DNA of 64,000 bases from Methylorubrum populi (GCF_002355515.1 NZ_AP014809.1:761001-825000); one strand, 5' to 3'. Shown: positions 34,979-44,817, counted from the first letter of the stretch. The notes: generated by a model from the letters alone, not told the origin. Program-made: numbers and translations.

Positions 34979-36454
34979 GTGGCGATCTTCCATTCCGAAC
35001 AAGATTCGGTCCTTGCCGCCGTCGACCGTGCTCAAGGCCGTATCGAATTCGCGATGGACGGAACCATCACGAACGCCAACGCCAACTTCCTCAACCTTGT
35101 CGGCTACACACTCGATGAGGTGCGCGGCCGCCCGCACGCGATCTTCATGCCGCCGGAACAGCGCGAGAGCCCGGAATACAAGGCCTTCTGGGAAGCGCTT
35201 CGCCGCGGCGAGTTCCAGGCCCGCGAGTTCCGCCGGATCGCCAAGGGAGGCCGGTCGGTCTGGATTCAGGCCTCCTACAACCCGATCCTCGATCGACGTG
35301 GGCGGCCCTACAAGGTGGTGAAGTTCGCCAGCGACATCACCGCCCAGACCCAGCGCAACGCGGGCTATGAGGGGCAGATCGCCGCGATCAACCGTTCCCA
35401 GGCGGTGATCCATTTCGGCCTCGACGGCACGATCACGGATGCCAACGAGAATTTCCTGAACGCGATGGGCTACAGGCTCGACGAGATCCGCGGGCGGCAT
35501 CACAGCATGTTCGTCGATCCCGCCGAGGCCCGGACTCAAGCCTACGGCAACTTCTGGAAGGATCTGGGCAGCGGCACCTATCAGGCCGGCGAGTTCCGGC
35601 GGATCGCCAAGGGCGGGCGCGAGATCTGGATCTACGGCTCGTACAACCCGGTCTACGACCAGGAGGGGCGGCCCTGTGCCGTGGTGAAGTTCGCCAGCGA
35701 CGTGACGCAGGCGGTCGCCGACCGGCTGCGACGCGCCGAAGGCCAGCGCATGATCGAAACCGATCTCGGTGCCATCACGGAAGCGATGTCGGACGTCAAC
35801 CGGCAAGCCAGAGACACGGCGGCAGCCGTCGCGGTCACCTCCAGCAACGTCCAGGCGGTCGCCGCCGGCGCCGAGGAATTCGCGGCCTCGATCTCGGAAT
35901 TGAGCCGCCACGCCTCGCAGGCCAAGACCGCCGCCGACGCGGCCGTGACCCGCGCCGAGGAGGCGGGCGGCATCGTCAGCGGCCTGACCGCCACCGCCGA
36001 GCGCATCGGCGAGGTGGTCTCCGTGATCCGCTCGATCGCCGACCAGACCAACCTGCTCGCCCTCAATGCCACGATCGAGGCGGCCCGCGCCGGAGCGGCC
36101 GGCCGCGGCTTCGCGGTGGTCGCCACCGAGGTGAAGGCGCTGGCGAGCCAGTCCTCGCGCGCCACCGAGGATATCGGCCAGCAGATCGCCGCCGTGCAGG
36201 ATTCCTCCGCCCGGGCCGTCGAGGCGATCCGCGCGATCGTCTCGACCATCACCGATCTGAGCGAGATCTCGATGAGCGTCTCCTCCGCCGTCACCGAGCA
36301 GGCGGCGGTCACGCAGGAGATCGCGACCAACATGCAGACCGCCGCGCGAAGCGTGGAATCCGTCCGCGGCAATGCCGACGGCATCGCCTATGCCGCGAGC
36401 GAGGTCGATCAATCCGTGCAGAAGGTGACCGCCTCCGCCCGCGCGCTCGCCTGA
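34979..36454 (+). CDS. Soluble methyl-accepting chemotaxis protein with two PAS domains
   Basis: A 491-residue receptor without membrane segments. Two tandem PAS domains (about 15-125 and 135-245) share the same motifs (DGTIT-ANx[22 protein letters not shown]) and look like a duplication. The C-terminal signalling domain contains the conserved hairpin [35 protein letters not shown] that contacts CheW and CheA. PAS receptors of this kind sense redox or internal energy. The GTG is the only start after the in-frame stop at 34958; a CtrA box precedes it. Confidence 0.93.
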   Translation: MAIFHSEQDSVLAAVDRAQGRIEFAMDGTITNANANFLNLVGYTLDEVRGRPHAIFMPPEQRESPEYKAFWEALRRGEFQAREFRRIAKGGRSVWIQASYNPILDRRGRPYKVVKFASDITAQTQRNAGYEGQIAAINRSQAVIHFGLDGTITDANENFLNAMGYRLDEIRGRHHSMFVDPAEARTQAYGNFWKDLGSGTYQAGEFRRIAKGGREIWIYGSYNPVYDQEGRPCAVVKFASDVTQAVADRLRRAEGQRMIETDLGAITEAMSDVNRQARDTAAAVAVTSSNVQAVAAGAEEFAASISELSRHASQAKTAADAAVTRAEEAGGIVSGLTATAERIGEVVSVIRSIADQTNLLALNATIEAARAGAAGRGFAVVATEVKALASQSSRATEDIGQQIAAVQDSSARAVEAIRAIVSTITDLSEISMSVSSAVTEQAAVTQEIATNMQTAARSVESVRGNADGIAYAASEVDQSVQKVTASARALA

Positions 36455-36456
36455 TC

Positions 36457-37500
36457 TCAGGCGGCCGGTGCGGCCTCCGCGAAGGGCCAGCGGGCGCGGG
36501 CCGGCACGGTGAGGTCGTCGACGAGGCCGAGCCGCAGGCGCTCCAGCCCGGCCCAGGCGATCATCGCCCCGTTATCGCCGCACAGCGGCAGCGGCGGGGC
36601 GACGAAGCTCAGCCCGACCTCTCCCGCCTGCGCGGCGAGAGCCCGGCGGATGGCCCCGTTGGCGGCCACGCCGCCGGCGGCGACGAGCGCGGTCGGATGC
36701 CCGGCGACACCTGCGAAGGCGCGCAGGGCGACGCGGACGCGGTCCACCACCACATCCACCACCGCCGCCTGGAAGCTCGCGCAGAGATCCGCCACGTCCT
36801 GCGAGGCGAGCGGCTCGAGCCGTTCGGCCTCGATGCGCAGGGCCGTCTTGAGCCCGGAGAGCGAGAAATCCGCCTGCCGTCGACCCAGCATCGGCCGCGG
36901 CAACGCGAAGCGCTCCGGGTCCCCGCTCTGGGCCTGCCGCTCCACCTCCGGGCCGCCGGGATAGCCGAGCCCCAATAGCTTGGCGACCTTGTCGAACGCC
37001 TCGCCGACGGCATCGTCGATGGTGGTGCCGAGCCGGACGTAGTCGCCCACCCCCTTCACCGCGACGAGCTGGGTGTGGCCGCCGGAGGCGAGAAGCAGCA
37101 GGTAGGGGAAGGCGAGCCCATCGGTGAGCCGCGGCGTCAGCGCGTGCGCCTCCAAGTGGTTGACCGCCAGGAGCGGCTTGCGGGCGACGAGGGCGAGGGT
37201 CTTGGCGGTGACGAGGCCGATCAGGACGCCGCCGATCAGGCCGGGCCCGGCGGCAACCGCGATGCCGTCGATCTCGTTCAGCGTCGTTCCCGCCCGCTGG
37301 AGTGCCCGGGCGATCAGCCGGTCGAGCACCTCGACATGGGCGCGGGCGGCGATCTCGGGCACGACACCGCCATAGGCCGCGTGCTCGGCGATCTGGCTCA
37401 AGACCTCGTTGGCGAGGATCTGCCCGCGCTCGTCCTCCCCGAGCGTCACGACCGCGGCGGCGGTCTCGTCGCAGGTGGTCTCGATGCCGAGGATCTTCAT
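36457..37500 (-). CDS. tsaD: tRNA threonylcarbamoyladenosine synthase subunit TsaD
   Basis: The essential Kae1/TsaD enzyme (347 residues) transfers the threonylcarbamoyl group to A37 of tRNAs. [18 protein letters not shown] is the N-terminal ATP-binding part, [13 protein letters not shown] holds the metal-binding His residues, [11 protein letters not shown] the phosphate loop and [17 protein letters not shown] the C-terminal motif. ATG 37500 gives the usual N-terminus. It diverges from hemD. Confidence 0.96.
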   Translation of the reverse strand: MKILGIETTCDETAAAVVTLGEDERGQILANEVLSQIAEHAAYGGVVPEIAARAHVEVLDRLIARALQRAGTTLNEIDGIAVAAGPGLIGGVLIGLVTAKTLALVARKPLLAVNHLEAHALTPRLTDGLAFPYLLLLASGGHTQLVAVKGVGDYVRLGTTIDDAVGEAFDKVAKLLGLGYPGGPEVERQAQSGDPERFALPRPMLGRRQADFSLSGLKTALRIEAERLEPLASQDVADLCASFQAAVVDVVVDRVRVALRAFAGVAGHPTALVAAGGVAANGAIRRALAAQAGEVGLSFVAPPLPLCGDNGAMIAWAGLERLRLGLVDDLTVPARARWPFAEAAPAA

Positions 37501-37691
37501 GAGTGTCACGCTGACGTCCACGCACCGTTGCGCGCCGGGGGCCGGCCCGCCTACTCCATGTCTCGCGAAAGCTGGCTCGGACCGCTCGCGCGGACACGTC
37601 TACGACGAAACCGGCGGCGGATACAGGTGATGCATGCGGCCGACGGATTCTGTGGACGGCGTGAGGGGATGACGTGAGGAATGGCGGGCGC

Positions 37692-38405
37692 ATGCGGATC
37701 TGGGTGTCGCGGCCCGAGCCGGGCGCGGGACGCACGGCGCGGCACTTGGCCGAACTCGGCCACGAGCCGCTCCTGGCCCCCGTGCTCCGGATCGGACCGG
37801 GCGACGACCCGCCGCCCGCCGGCCGCTTCGACGGCCTGATCCTGACGAGCGCCAACGCGGCCCTGCCGCTCGCCGGGGCGGCCCTGCCCGTGGCGCCGGT
37901 CTTCGCCGTCGGCCGCCGCACCGCCGAGCGGGCGGCGCAGGCGGGCCTGCACTCCGTCCTCTGCGCCGATGGGGACGCCGCCGATCTGGCCCGGCTGATC
38001 GCGGCGCATGTGAGGCCGGGCGGCGCGCTCCTCCACGCCGCGGGCGAGGATCGCAAGGCGGAGCCGGCCGCGCGTCTCACGGCCGACGGCTACCGCGTCA
38101 CGACCTGGACCGCCTACGCGGCCCGGGCCGAGGCGGCGCTGCCCGACCCGGTGGGCCGGGCGCTCGCGGGCCGGGACGGCGCCCCACCGCTCACGGCCGC
38201 CTTGCACTTCTCCCGGCGCAGCGCCGAAATCGCCGGTCGGCTGTGTCGTGAGGCGGGTCTGAGCGGAGCGTTTCGGGCGCTGGCGCATTACTGCCTGTCC
38301 CCGGACGTGGCCGCAGGACTGGTCGAGCTCGGCATTGCGGCCCATTTTGTGGCGGCGCGCCCGAGCGAGGAGGCACTCCTCGCCGGTCTTGCGGCTTCGG
38401 ACTGA
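37692..38405 (+). CDS. hemD: Uroporphyrinogen-III synthase
   Basis: A product of 237 residues of the HemD family that cyclises hydroxymethylbilane to uroporphyrinogen III in haem synthesis. The N-terminus MRIWVSRPEPGAGRTARHLA and the central LILTSANAALPLAG and FAVGRRTAERAAQAG are diagnostic. A GTG at 37674 with GAGGGG upstream could add six residues. In related genomes hemC usually precedes hemD; it is not here. Downstream lie the Mic60-like gene and hemY. Confidence 0.85.
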   Translation: MRIWVSRPEPGAGRTARHLAELGHEPLLAPVLRIGPGDDPPPAGRFDGLILTSANAALPLAGAALPVAPVFAVGRRTAERAAQAGLHSVLCADGDAADLARLIAAHVRPGGALLHAAGEDRKAEPAARLTADGYRVTTWTAYAARAEAALPDPVGRALAGRDGAPPLTAALHFSRRSAEIAGRLCREAGLSGAFRALAHYCLSPDVAAGLVELGIAAHFVAARPSEEALLAGLAASD

Positions 38406-38546
38406 ACGCCCTCGTGACGCCCTGCGGGCCGCTGCGAAGGGTGAGATGGGCCGGAGTGTCTGAGAAGGAGCCCGCAAGCGGTTCCAATGGATGACGGCGC
38501 GGTTCCGCTCTTTTATGGGAGCAGATTGCGCCGGTGCGGCGGCTGA

Positions 38547-40973
38547 ATGGAGCGAACGCCCGTGACTTCACCCAAGGACGGCCCCAGGGACGGTGCCAAG
38601 TCTCCCGAGCAAGGCAGGTCTCTCCAGCAAGGCAAGGAGCCGGCCAAGGACTCGACGAAGGATTCGGCCCGGCCTGCCGACTCCAAGGTGACGGGCAAGC
38701 CGGCCGAGCCGTCCGCAACCGCCTCCGCCGCGAAGCCCGACCCGACCAAGGCCGGGCCGGCCGCGGCTGAGCCGACCAAGTCAGAGCCTGTGAAGTCCGA
38801 ACCGGTGAAGCCCGGGCCGACCGGCAGCAGCGCCCTGTCCGGCAGCGGGCCGACAGGAGCCTCGGGCCGTCCGCAGGACGTGAGGGCGGACGCGCCGGTC
38901 AAGCCGGGGCCGACCGGCAGCAGCGCCGTTCCTCCCGCCGGCCCCGCCATGGCCACTGGACCGATGTCGGGCAAGCCCACCGAGCCGGGACGGCCGTCGG
39001 CCGGGTCCGCCTCCCCGACCGCCGCCGGCTCCACGACCTCCGGTCCTACGAACTCCGCTTCGGCCGGGGGCAGCGCCCCGTTGAAGCCGGGCACGACCGG
39101 AAGCAGCGCCGTGCCGCCGAGCGCGGCCGGGACCAAGCCCGCCGACGCGAAGCCGGAAGCCCCCCTCAAAGCCGGCGCGACCGGAAGCAGCGCCGTGAAG
39201 CCGGAGACCCCGGCTTCGGGAAGCGCCAAGCCACAAGATACCAAGCCTCAGGACGCCAAGCCTCAGGACGCCAAGCCTCAGGACGCCAAGCCTCAGGACG
39301 CCAAGCCTCAGGACGCCAAGCCTCAGGACGCCAAGCCTCAGGACGCCAAGCCTCAGGACACCAAGCCGGATGCGAAGTCCGGAACGGCGCAGGGGGCCAC
39401 CCGGGTGACGGAGACGGCCTCGCTCACCGACGGGCCGATCCTCGACCTGAAGGCCAAGCGCCTCTCCGACCCGGCGGAGGCCGCGAAGCCGGGCGCAAAA
39501 CCCGATACCGGCAAGGCGGGGGCGGGCCCCTCCGCCTCGCCCAAAGCCACGCCCGGTGACGCGCCCAAGACGGCCCCGCCGGCGGCGCGCAGCGGTCCGG
39601 GCTTCGGTTCGGTGGCCGCCTCAGGGCTGCTCGGCGGTCTGATCGGTGCCGGGCTGCTCTACGGCGTCACCACCTACCAGCGGGGAGCCGATCCGCGGCT
39701 GGCCGCGTTCGATCAGTCGATCGCCGGCCTCGCCACGAAGGATGCCGTGGCGGGCCTCGACAAGCGCCTCGCCGCCAACGAACAGGCCCTCAAGCCCTTG
39801 CCCGACGCGGTTGCCCGGGCGGAGGCGGCCGCGAAAGCCGCGACGGAGCGCGCCAACGAGGCGCTGCAGAAGGCGGGTGTCACACCGGCCGCCGACGGCT
39901 CGGCCCCGGCGCCCGCCGCTGTTCCCGCGGATCTCGTGGCCCGTCTCGACGCCCTCGACCAGCGCGTCTCGGCCCTGCAGGAGGAGCCCGGCCGCGACGG
40001 CACCGCGGAGGTGAAGACCGCGCCCGCGGCCGATCCGGCGGCGCTCTCGGCCCTCGACGACCGGATCAAGGCGCTCGAAGCGAACGGCAGCAAGACCGCG
40101 TCGTCCGATCTCTCGGACAAGATCGCGGCGCTGCAGAGCGAGGTCGCGTCCCGCACCAAGGCCGACGAGGAGGCCGAGGCCGCGCTCGGCAAGCGCCTGG
40201 ACGAGGTGCAGAAGGCTCTCGAGAGCCGCATCGCCGCCGCGAGCCAGGCCGCGCAGGAGGCGACGCAGGCGGGCAAACAGGCCGCCGACGCGGCCCGGAC
40301 CCGCACCGACGAGACCGTGCAGGGCCTGGAGCGCAAACTTCAGGACAAGCTGCAGGAGCAGTCGGAGCGGATCGCCAGCCTCGACAAGGCGGTCGATCAG
40401 AGCGCCAAGCAGGCCACGGTGCAATCGGCCCTGCGCATCGTCGCGGCCGACCGGATCGCCTCGGCGCTGGAGGCGGGCCAGCCCTATCCGGACGCGCTCG
40501 CGAGCCTGCGCAACCTCGAGCCGGCCGATTCCAAGCGCCTCGACGCGCTTGCGCCCTTCGCCGACAAGGGCGCGCCGACTGCGGCCGGTCTCGCGGCGGA
40601 GTTCCGCCGGATCTCCGAGAAGATCGCCGACGCCAAGCGCGCGGCCCAGGCGAAGGCCGTGGCCGAAACCGGCAATGTGGGCGACCGGCTGATGAGCATG
40701 GCCAGTTCCCTGGTGCAGGTGAAGCGAGTCGAGGGACCGGCTTCGGGCGGCGCACCGTCGAGTACGGGCAGCGAGGCCTCGACCGCGCAGGTCCAGGCGG
40801 CCCTCGACCGCGGCGACCTCGCCGAGGCGGCCAAGGCCTATGCCGCCCTGCCCGAAGAGGCGCGGGCCCTGGGCGGCGATTTCGGCGCCCGGCTCTCAGC
40901 GCGGGCCGAGGCGGGCCGCGCGGCGCAAGGCCTGCTGGCCGACGCCTTCACCGGCCTGCCGCCCGCACGCTGA
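38547..40973 (+). CDS. Mic60/mitofilin-like inner-membrane protein (COG4223) with repeat-rich N-terminus
   Basis: An 808-residue protein. Residues 1-345 are a low-complexity Pro/Lys/Ala/Ser region with four degenerate LKPGxTGSSAV units and, at about 233-272, a run of KPQDA units encoded by the tandem repeat at 39243-39362. A membrane helix (GLLGGLIGAGLLYGVTTY) follows, then a long periplasmic coiled coil (about 385-660) and a C-terminal mitofilin-like domain (ALDRGDLAEAAKAYAALPEE). Alphaproteobacterial Mic60 shapes membranes and is typically encoded between hemD and hemY, as here. Confidence 0.85.
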   Translation: MERTPVTSPKDGPRDGAKSPEQGRSLQQGKEPAKDSTKDSARPADSKVTGKPAEPSATASAAKPDPTKAGPAAAEPTKSEPVKSEPVKPGPTGSSALSGSGPTGASGRPQDVRADAPVKPGPTGSSAVPPAGPAMATGPMSGKPTEPGRPSAGSASPTAAGSTTSGPTNSASAGGSAPLKPGTTGSSAVPPSAAGTKPADAKPEAPLKAGATGSSAVKPETPASGSAKPQDTKPQDAKPQDAKPQDAKPQDAKPQDAKPQDAKPQDAKPQDTKPDAKSGTAQGATRVTETASLTDGPILDLKAKRLSDPAEAAKPGAKPDTGKAGAGPSASPKATPGDAPKTAPPAARSGPGFGSVAASGLLGGLIGAGLLYGVTTYQRGADPRLAAFDQSIAGLATKDAVAGLDKRLAANEQALKPLPDAVARAEAAAKAATERANEALQKAGVTPAADGSAPAPAAVPADLVARLDALDQRVSALQEEPGRDGTAEVKTAPAADPAALSALDDRIKALEANGSKTASSDLSDKIAALQSEVASRTKADEEAEAALGKRLDEVQKALESRIAAASQAAQEATQAGKQAADAARTRTDETVQGLERKLQDKLQEQSERIASLDKAVDQSAKQATVQSALRIVAADRIASALEAGQPYPDALASLRNLEPADSKRLDALAPFADKGAPTAAGLAAEFRRISEKIADAKRAAQAKAVAETGNVGDRLMSMASSLVQVKRVEGPASGGAPSSTGSEASTAQVQAALDRGDLAEAAKAYAALPEEARALGGDFGARLSARAEAGRAAQGLLADAFTGLPPAR
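39243..39362 (+). repeat. In-frame 15-bp tandem repeat (8 units) in the Mic60-like gene
   Basis: Eight head-to-tail copies of AAGCCTCAGGACGCC, seven identical and the last with G to A (GACACC). A diverged copy lies just before (39228-39242). Each encodes KPQDA, the last KPQDT. The unit is a multiple of three, so copy-number change would lengthen or shorten the cytosolic N-terminal region without breaking the frame. Exact identity indicates recent expansion by slippage. Confidence 0.95.
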
Positions 40974-41091
40974 CCGGCGGGAGCTTTTCGCGATGACGAT
41001 GAACGAGCCGCGCCCCGTGCGGCGTTCCCCCCTTCCACTCTGCCCGGGCCGCGTGCGCCCGCTCCCCGTGCTTCCAAGGAGGCCCTGACCC

Positions 41092-42621
41092 ATGTGGCGC
41101 GCCCTCGTCTTCCTGGCCCTCCTGGCCGTCGCCGCCTACGGCGCGGTGTGGATCGCCGACCATCCGGGCACCGTGACCGTCGTCTGGAACGGCTACGAGA
41201 TCGGCATGAGCCTCGCCATCGCGCTCACCGGCGTGCTGGTGGCGGCGATCGTCCTCGGCCTCATCTGGGCGATCGTCACCGGCGTGATCGGTCTGCCGGC
41301 CAGCATCAGCCGCTCCACCCGCGAGCGCCGCCGCAACAAGGGTCTCGCCTCGCTCTCGCGCGGCATGATCGCCGTCGGCTCCGGTGACCCGCTCGCGGCC
41401 CGGCGCCATGCCGGCGACGCCGAGCGCCTGCTCGGCAGCCAGCCGCTGACCCTGCTTCTCAAGGCCCAGGCCGCCCAGATCTCCGGCGACCGGGACGCGG
41501 CCGAGCAGGCGTTCAAGCGGATGGCGGACGATCCCGAGACCCGGGTGCTGGGCCTGCGCGGCCTGTTCGTGGAGGCCCGTCGCCGCGAGGACGACGGGGC
41601 GGCCCGCGCCTACGCCGCCGAGGCCGCCCGGCTCGCGCCGAGCGTCACCTGGGCGAACGAGGCGGTTCTGGAGGCGCAATGCGCCGACGGCGAGTGGTCG
41701 GCTGCGACCGAGACCGTGGAGCGCCGCGCCGCTCTCGGCCTGATGGACAAGCACGCCGCGCGCCGCCAGCGTGCGGTCCTGCTCACGGCGGCGGCGCAGC
41801 GCCACGAGGCCGGCGAGCCCGACACCGCGACCGAGCAGGCGCTGAAGGCGGTCAAGCTCGCCCCGGACCTCGTGCCGGCGGCGGTCATCGCTGGCCGGCT
41901 GCTCGCCCGGCGCAACGACCTGCGCAAGGCCGCAAAGATCGTCGAGGCGGCCTGGAAGGCGACCCCGCATCCGGAACTCGCCAAGGTTTACCTGAATCTG
42001 CGCACCGGTGATTCCGCCCGCGACCGTCTGGCCCGCGCCGAGAACCTCGCCAAGCTCTCGTCCTGGGATCCGGAATCGCGCCTCGTGATCGCCCAGGCCG
42101 CGACCGAGGCCAAGGATTTCGCGCGTGCCCGCGAGGCGCTCGCACCGTTGGCCGACGACCGGCCGACGGCGCGCGTCTGCCGGATGATGGCGCGAATTGA
42201 GGCCGCCGAGAACGGGGCCGAGAGCGGGCGCTCCCGCGAGTGGCTCGCCCGCGCCGCCCGCGCTCCGCGCGACCCGGCCTGGATTGCCGACGGCGTCATC
42301 TCCGAACGCTGGGCACCGGTCTCGCCGGTCACGGGCCGCCTCGACGCCTTCGTGTGGAAGACGCCGCCCGAGATCCTGGCCGGTCCCGAGGAGGATGACG
42401 CGCCGGCTCCGACCGCGCAGACCGCGCCGACCGAGGTTCCGGCAGTGCTCACACCGGCTCCGGTCACGGCCGACAGCCCGGCGCCCTCGACGCCCGGTTT
42501 CCTCCAGACCGGTGCCGGTACCCCGTCGGCGCTACCGACGCCGGCACCGGTCAACGCCCCGGCCGGTCCGTCACCGGCCCCGCAAGCGACCGCCGCGGAC
42601 CGGCCTCGCCGCATCGCGTGA
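41092..42621 (+). CDS. hemY: HemY-type TPR membrane protein
   Basis: A 509-residue protein with two N-terminal membrane helices (LVFLALLAVAAYGAVWI and LAIALTGVLVAAIVLGLIW), the HemY_N arrangement, then helical repeats of TPR type (about 95-400) and a Pro/Ala/Thr-rich tail. AAGGAGG precedes the ATG. The family is named from enteric haem gene clusters, but no enzymatic function is established. It forms an operon with the Mic60-like gene upstream (118-base gap). Confidence 0.88.
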   Translation: MWRALVFLALLAVAAYGAVWIADHPGTVTVVWNGYEIGMSLAIALTGVLVAAIVLGLIWAIVTGVIGLPASISRSTRERRRNKGLASLSRGMIAVGSGDPLAARRHAGDAERLLGSQPLTLLLKAQAAQISGDRDAAEQAFKRMADDPETRVLGLRGLFVEARRREDDGAARAYAAEAARLAPSVTWANEAVLEAQCADGEWSAATETVERRAALGLMDKHAARRQRAVLLTAAAQRHEAGEPDTATEQALKAVKLAPDLVPAAVIAGRLLARRNDLRKAAKIVEAAWKATPHPELAKVYLNLRTGDSARDRLARAENLAKLSSWDPESRLVIAQAATEAKDFARAREALAPLADDRPTARVCRMMARIEAAENGAESGRSREWLARAARAPRDPAWIADGVISERWAPVSPVTGRLDAFVWKTPPEILAGPEEDDAPAPTAQTAPTEVPAVLTPAPVTADSPAPSTPGFLQTGAGTPSALPTPAPVNAPAGPSPAPQATAADRPRRIA

Positions 42622-42790
42622 GTCCCTGCGCCGCTCGGTCATGCACCGGGCGGCGGTCCGGCGGCGCAGACGACACGCATTCTGTGGCATTCTTCGCCTT
42701 GCCAGATGTCGGCGCCCCGGCTACAGACCCGCCACCTGCCGCAAGTGACCACCGCCCGCGCCGAGCGCGCGTCGGTCCCCGGCGGGTTCC

Positions 42791-42880
42791 GGAGGGGTGG
42801 CCGAGTGGTTGAAGGCGCACGCCTGGAAAGTGTGTATACCGGAAACGGTATCGCGGGTTCGAATCCCGCTCCCTCCGCCA
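42791..42880 (+). tRNA. tRNA-Ser (anticodon GGA), attachment site of the integrated element
   Basis: The sequence runs from GGAGGGGTGGCCGAGTGG to CTCCCTCCGCCA. The anticodon arm GCACG-CCTGGAAA-GTGTG-type loop carries GGA, the extra arm is long (class II), and GGTTCGAATCC is the T arm. The last pair of the acceptor stem is a G-T wobble. CCA is encoded. Its 3' end (42867-42880) is the attL core of the element, and the integrase gene starts 143 bases downstream, so insertion leaves the tRNA intact. Confidence 0.96.
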
Positions 42881-42881
42881 G
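42867..42881. repeat. attL core, direct repeat with attR
   Basis: CGCTCCCTCCGCCAG at the end of tRNA-Ser and one base beyond. The same 15 bases occur at 63817-63831. The first 7 (CGCTCCC) fit a tyrosine-recombinase overlap region and the last 8 (TCCGCCAG) one arm. Left of it is the tRNA T arm, so this junction carries the chromosomal left arm. Confidence 0.75.
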
Positions 42882-43022
42882 ATACCTGTTCGCAGCCATT
42901 CGCTGCTAACCGCTAAAGCCTTCAAATCATTGCGAGTTCGACAGCCTGCCGTTCGCGGCGGGCCGCTGGCGCTTGTCCAAATTCGCGATTACGATGTGGG
43001 TAGCATCGTGGGAACGGATCGG

Positions 43023-44201
43023 ATGCAGGGCAAACTCACAGCCCTTGGCGTGGCTAAGCTGAAGACGCCGGGCATGTACGGCGACGGCGGCGGTCTCTGG
43101 CTCCAAGTCACCGGAAAGGGCGGGAAGTCGTGGATCTTCCGCTTCACCCTCGATGGCAAGGCTCGCGAGATGGGCCTTGGCTCTGCCATGACGTTCTCTC
43201 TGGCCGAGGCGCGGGATAAGGCGCTCACCTGTCGGAAGTTCTGCGCCGAAGGCATCGACCCGATCGAGGCACGAAATGCCCGACGTGACGCGGCGCGCAT
43301 TGAGGCGGCGAAGGCGATCACCTTCCGCCAGTGCGCCACCACCTATATCGAGGCGCACAGGGCCGGCTGGCGCAATGCCAAGCATGCGGCGCAGTGGGCG
43401 GCCACGCTCGACACCTACGCCCATCCCGCTTTCGGTGACCTGCCCGTGCAGGCGGTCGATACCGCGCTCGTCATGAAGGCTGTGGAGCCGATCTGGGCAA
43501 CGAAGCCTGAGACGGCGATCCGCGTGCGGGGGCGAATCGAATCGATCCTTGATTGGGCGGCGACCCGCGGCTTTCGACGCGGGGAGAACCCGGCACGGTG
43601 GAAGGGGCACCTAGCCAACCTGCTGCCGAAGCGCTCGCGCGTGAAGAAGGTCGAGCACCACGCCGCGCTGCCCTTCACGGAGGTGCCAGCGTTCATGGAT
43701 GCCTTGGCCGAGCAGCCCGGCGTCTCCGCCAGGGCGCTCGCCTTCACGATCCTCACGGCAGCGCGGACAGGTGAGACCATCGGCGCCACGTGGTCGGAGA
43801 TCGACCTCGATGCGGGCGCGTGGACGGTACCGGCCGAGCGCATGAAGGCCGGCGCCGAGCACCGCGTACCGCTCTCCGACCCTGCGCTTCAGATCCTGCG
43901 CGAAATGGCAGCGATCCGATCGGGCGACTTCGTGTTCCCCGGCGGCAAGCGCGGGCGACCACTCTCCAACATGGCGATGCTGAAGACGCTGGAGCGCATG
44001 GGCCGAGATGACCTCACGGTGCACGGCTTCCGCAGCTCGTTCCGCGACTGGGCCAGCGAGACGACAGCCTTCCCGTCCGAGGTGGTCGAGGCGGCGCTGG
44101 CGCACACCATCGAGAGCAAGGTTGAGCGGGCCTACCGGCGCGGCGACCTGTTCCAGAAGCGACGAGAGCTAATGGGCGCGTGGGCGCAACATTGTCGGTG
44201 A
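43023..44201 (+). CDS. int: Tyrosine-type site-specific integrase (P4/DUF4102 type)
   Basis: The product is about 392 residues from ATG 43023; an in-frame GTG at 43008 is an alternative. The N-terminal DUF4102 domain has YGDGGGLWLQVTGKGGKSW, the core-binding domain follows (about 100-190), and the catalytic domain shows Arg in AARTGETIGATW, HGFRSSFRDWA (His-x-x-Arg), His in LAHTIESKVE and the nucleophile Tyr in AYRRGD. It should catalyse integration at tRNA-Ser next to it and excision with an AlpA-like factor. Confidence 0.95.
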   Translation: MQGKLTALGVAKLKTPGMYGDGGGLWLQVTGKGGKSWIFRFTLDGKAREMGLGSAMTFSLAEARDKALTCRKFCAEGIDPIEARNARRDAARIEAAKAITFRQCATTYIEAHRAGWRNAKHAAQWAATLDTYAHPAFGDLPVQAVDTALVMKAVEPIWATKPETAIRVRGRIESILDWAATRGFRRGENPARWKGHLANLLPKRSRVKKVEHHAALPFTEVPAFMDALAEQPGVSARALAFTILTAARTGETIGATWSEIDLDAGAWTVPAERMKAGAEHRVPLSDPALQILREMAAIRSGDFVFPGGKRGRPLSNMAMLKTLERMGRDDLTVHGFRSSFRDWASETTAFPSEVVEAALAHTIESKVERAYRRGDLFQKRRELMGAWAQHCR

Positions 44202-44231
44202 TCGAGCGCTCGGCAACCAAGGGATCTCTCA

Positions 44232-44810
44232 ATGCCTAGGCCATTTCATGATCTCGCGCTCCTCGTTGCAAGCGGATTCGAAACTGAGTCCGAGGTTGAG
44301 GAAGCTGTCAGCGCAGCGTTCAATCGACTTTCATGCGAGCTACTTGCTTCCCCGAAACTTGATCCACACGGCAGGCTGGAACTCAAAAGTCGGCTCGACG
44401 ACATGCATGTCATTTATGATGATTTCATAAAACTCTTCGCAGCTCTGCCAGTGGATAAAGAGAGCAGAGAAATCTATAAATTTCGGATCGCAAGGTTCCT
44501 CGATAGCGCGCTGATAATTGGAAGCATTTGCGGAAACAATGAGGCCGATCTTATAAAAGCATTCATAGCAAATAGAACTCGAATGCAAGAAGCAGAGGCA
44601 AAAAACTCTGCACTTCGCACGGCTATAATTGAGGAAGTCAACGCTGCAGGCTTGAGGCTTCGTAAGAGCGAAGCGTTCGCTCGCCGCATAGAAGAGGGTG
44701 TGTGGAAGCGGGCCGGTGTCGAAAGTGGGACCGAAGGGTTTGGCTACGCCAGCATTCTCAGGGAGATCAAAGCGATCCTGAAAGAGAAAGAGGGTCAGAC
44801 CTCGGCGTGA
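44232..44810 (+). CDS. Unknown helical protein of the element
   Basis: A 192-residue soluble protein that is predominantly helical with charged residues (MQEAEAKNSALRTAIIEEVN; SILREIKAILKEKE). Composition is AT-richer than its neighbours, suggesting separate origin. No family recognised. It follows the integrase by 30 bases, and a hairpin covers its stop. Confidence 0.55.
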   Translation: MPRPFHDLALLVASGFETESEVEEAVSAAFNRLSCELLASPKLDPHGRLELKSRLDDMHVIYDDFIKLFAALPVDKESREIYKFRIARFLDSALIIGSICGNNEADLIKAFIANRTRMQEAEAKNSALRTAIIEEVNAAGLRLRKSEAFARRIEEGVWKRAGVESGTEGFGYASILREIKAILKEKEGQTSA

Positions 44811-44817
44811 CCCTCTT
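44788..44817 (+). terminator. Hairpin over the stop codon of the unknown gene, terminator-like
   Basis: AAGAGGGTCA (44788-44797) and TGACCCTCTT (44808-44817) pair perfectly over 10 bases with a 10-base loop. No U run follows, so factor-independent termination is uncertain. It separates the integrase transcript from the AlpA gene. Confidence 0.4.

Noticed and set aside
39235..39370. Regular short repeats that could suggest a CRISPR array
   Set aside because: The 15-bp units are strictly tandem with no spacers and encode KPQDA in frame, so it is a coding minisatellite.
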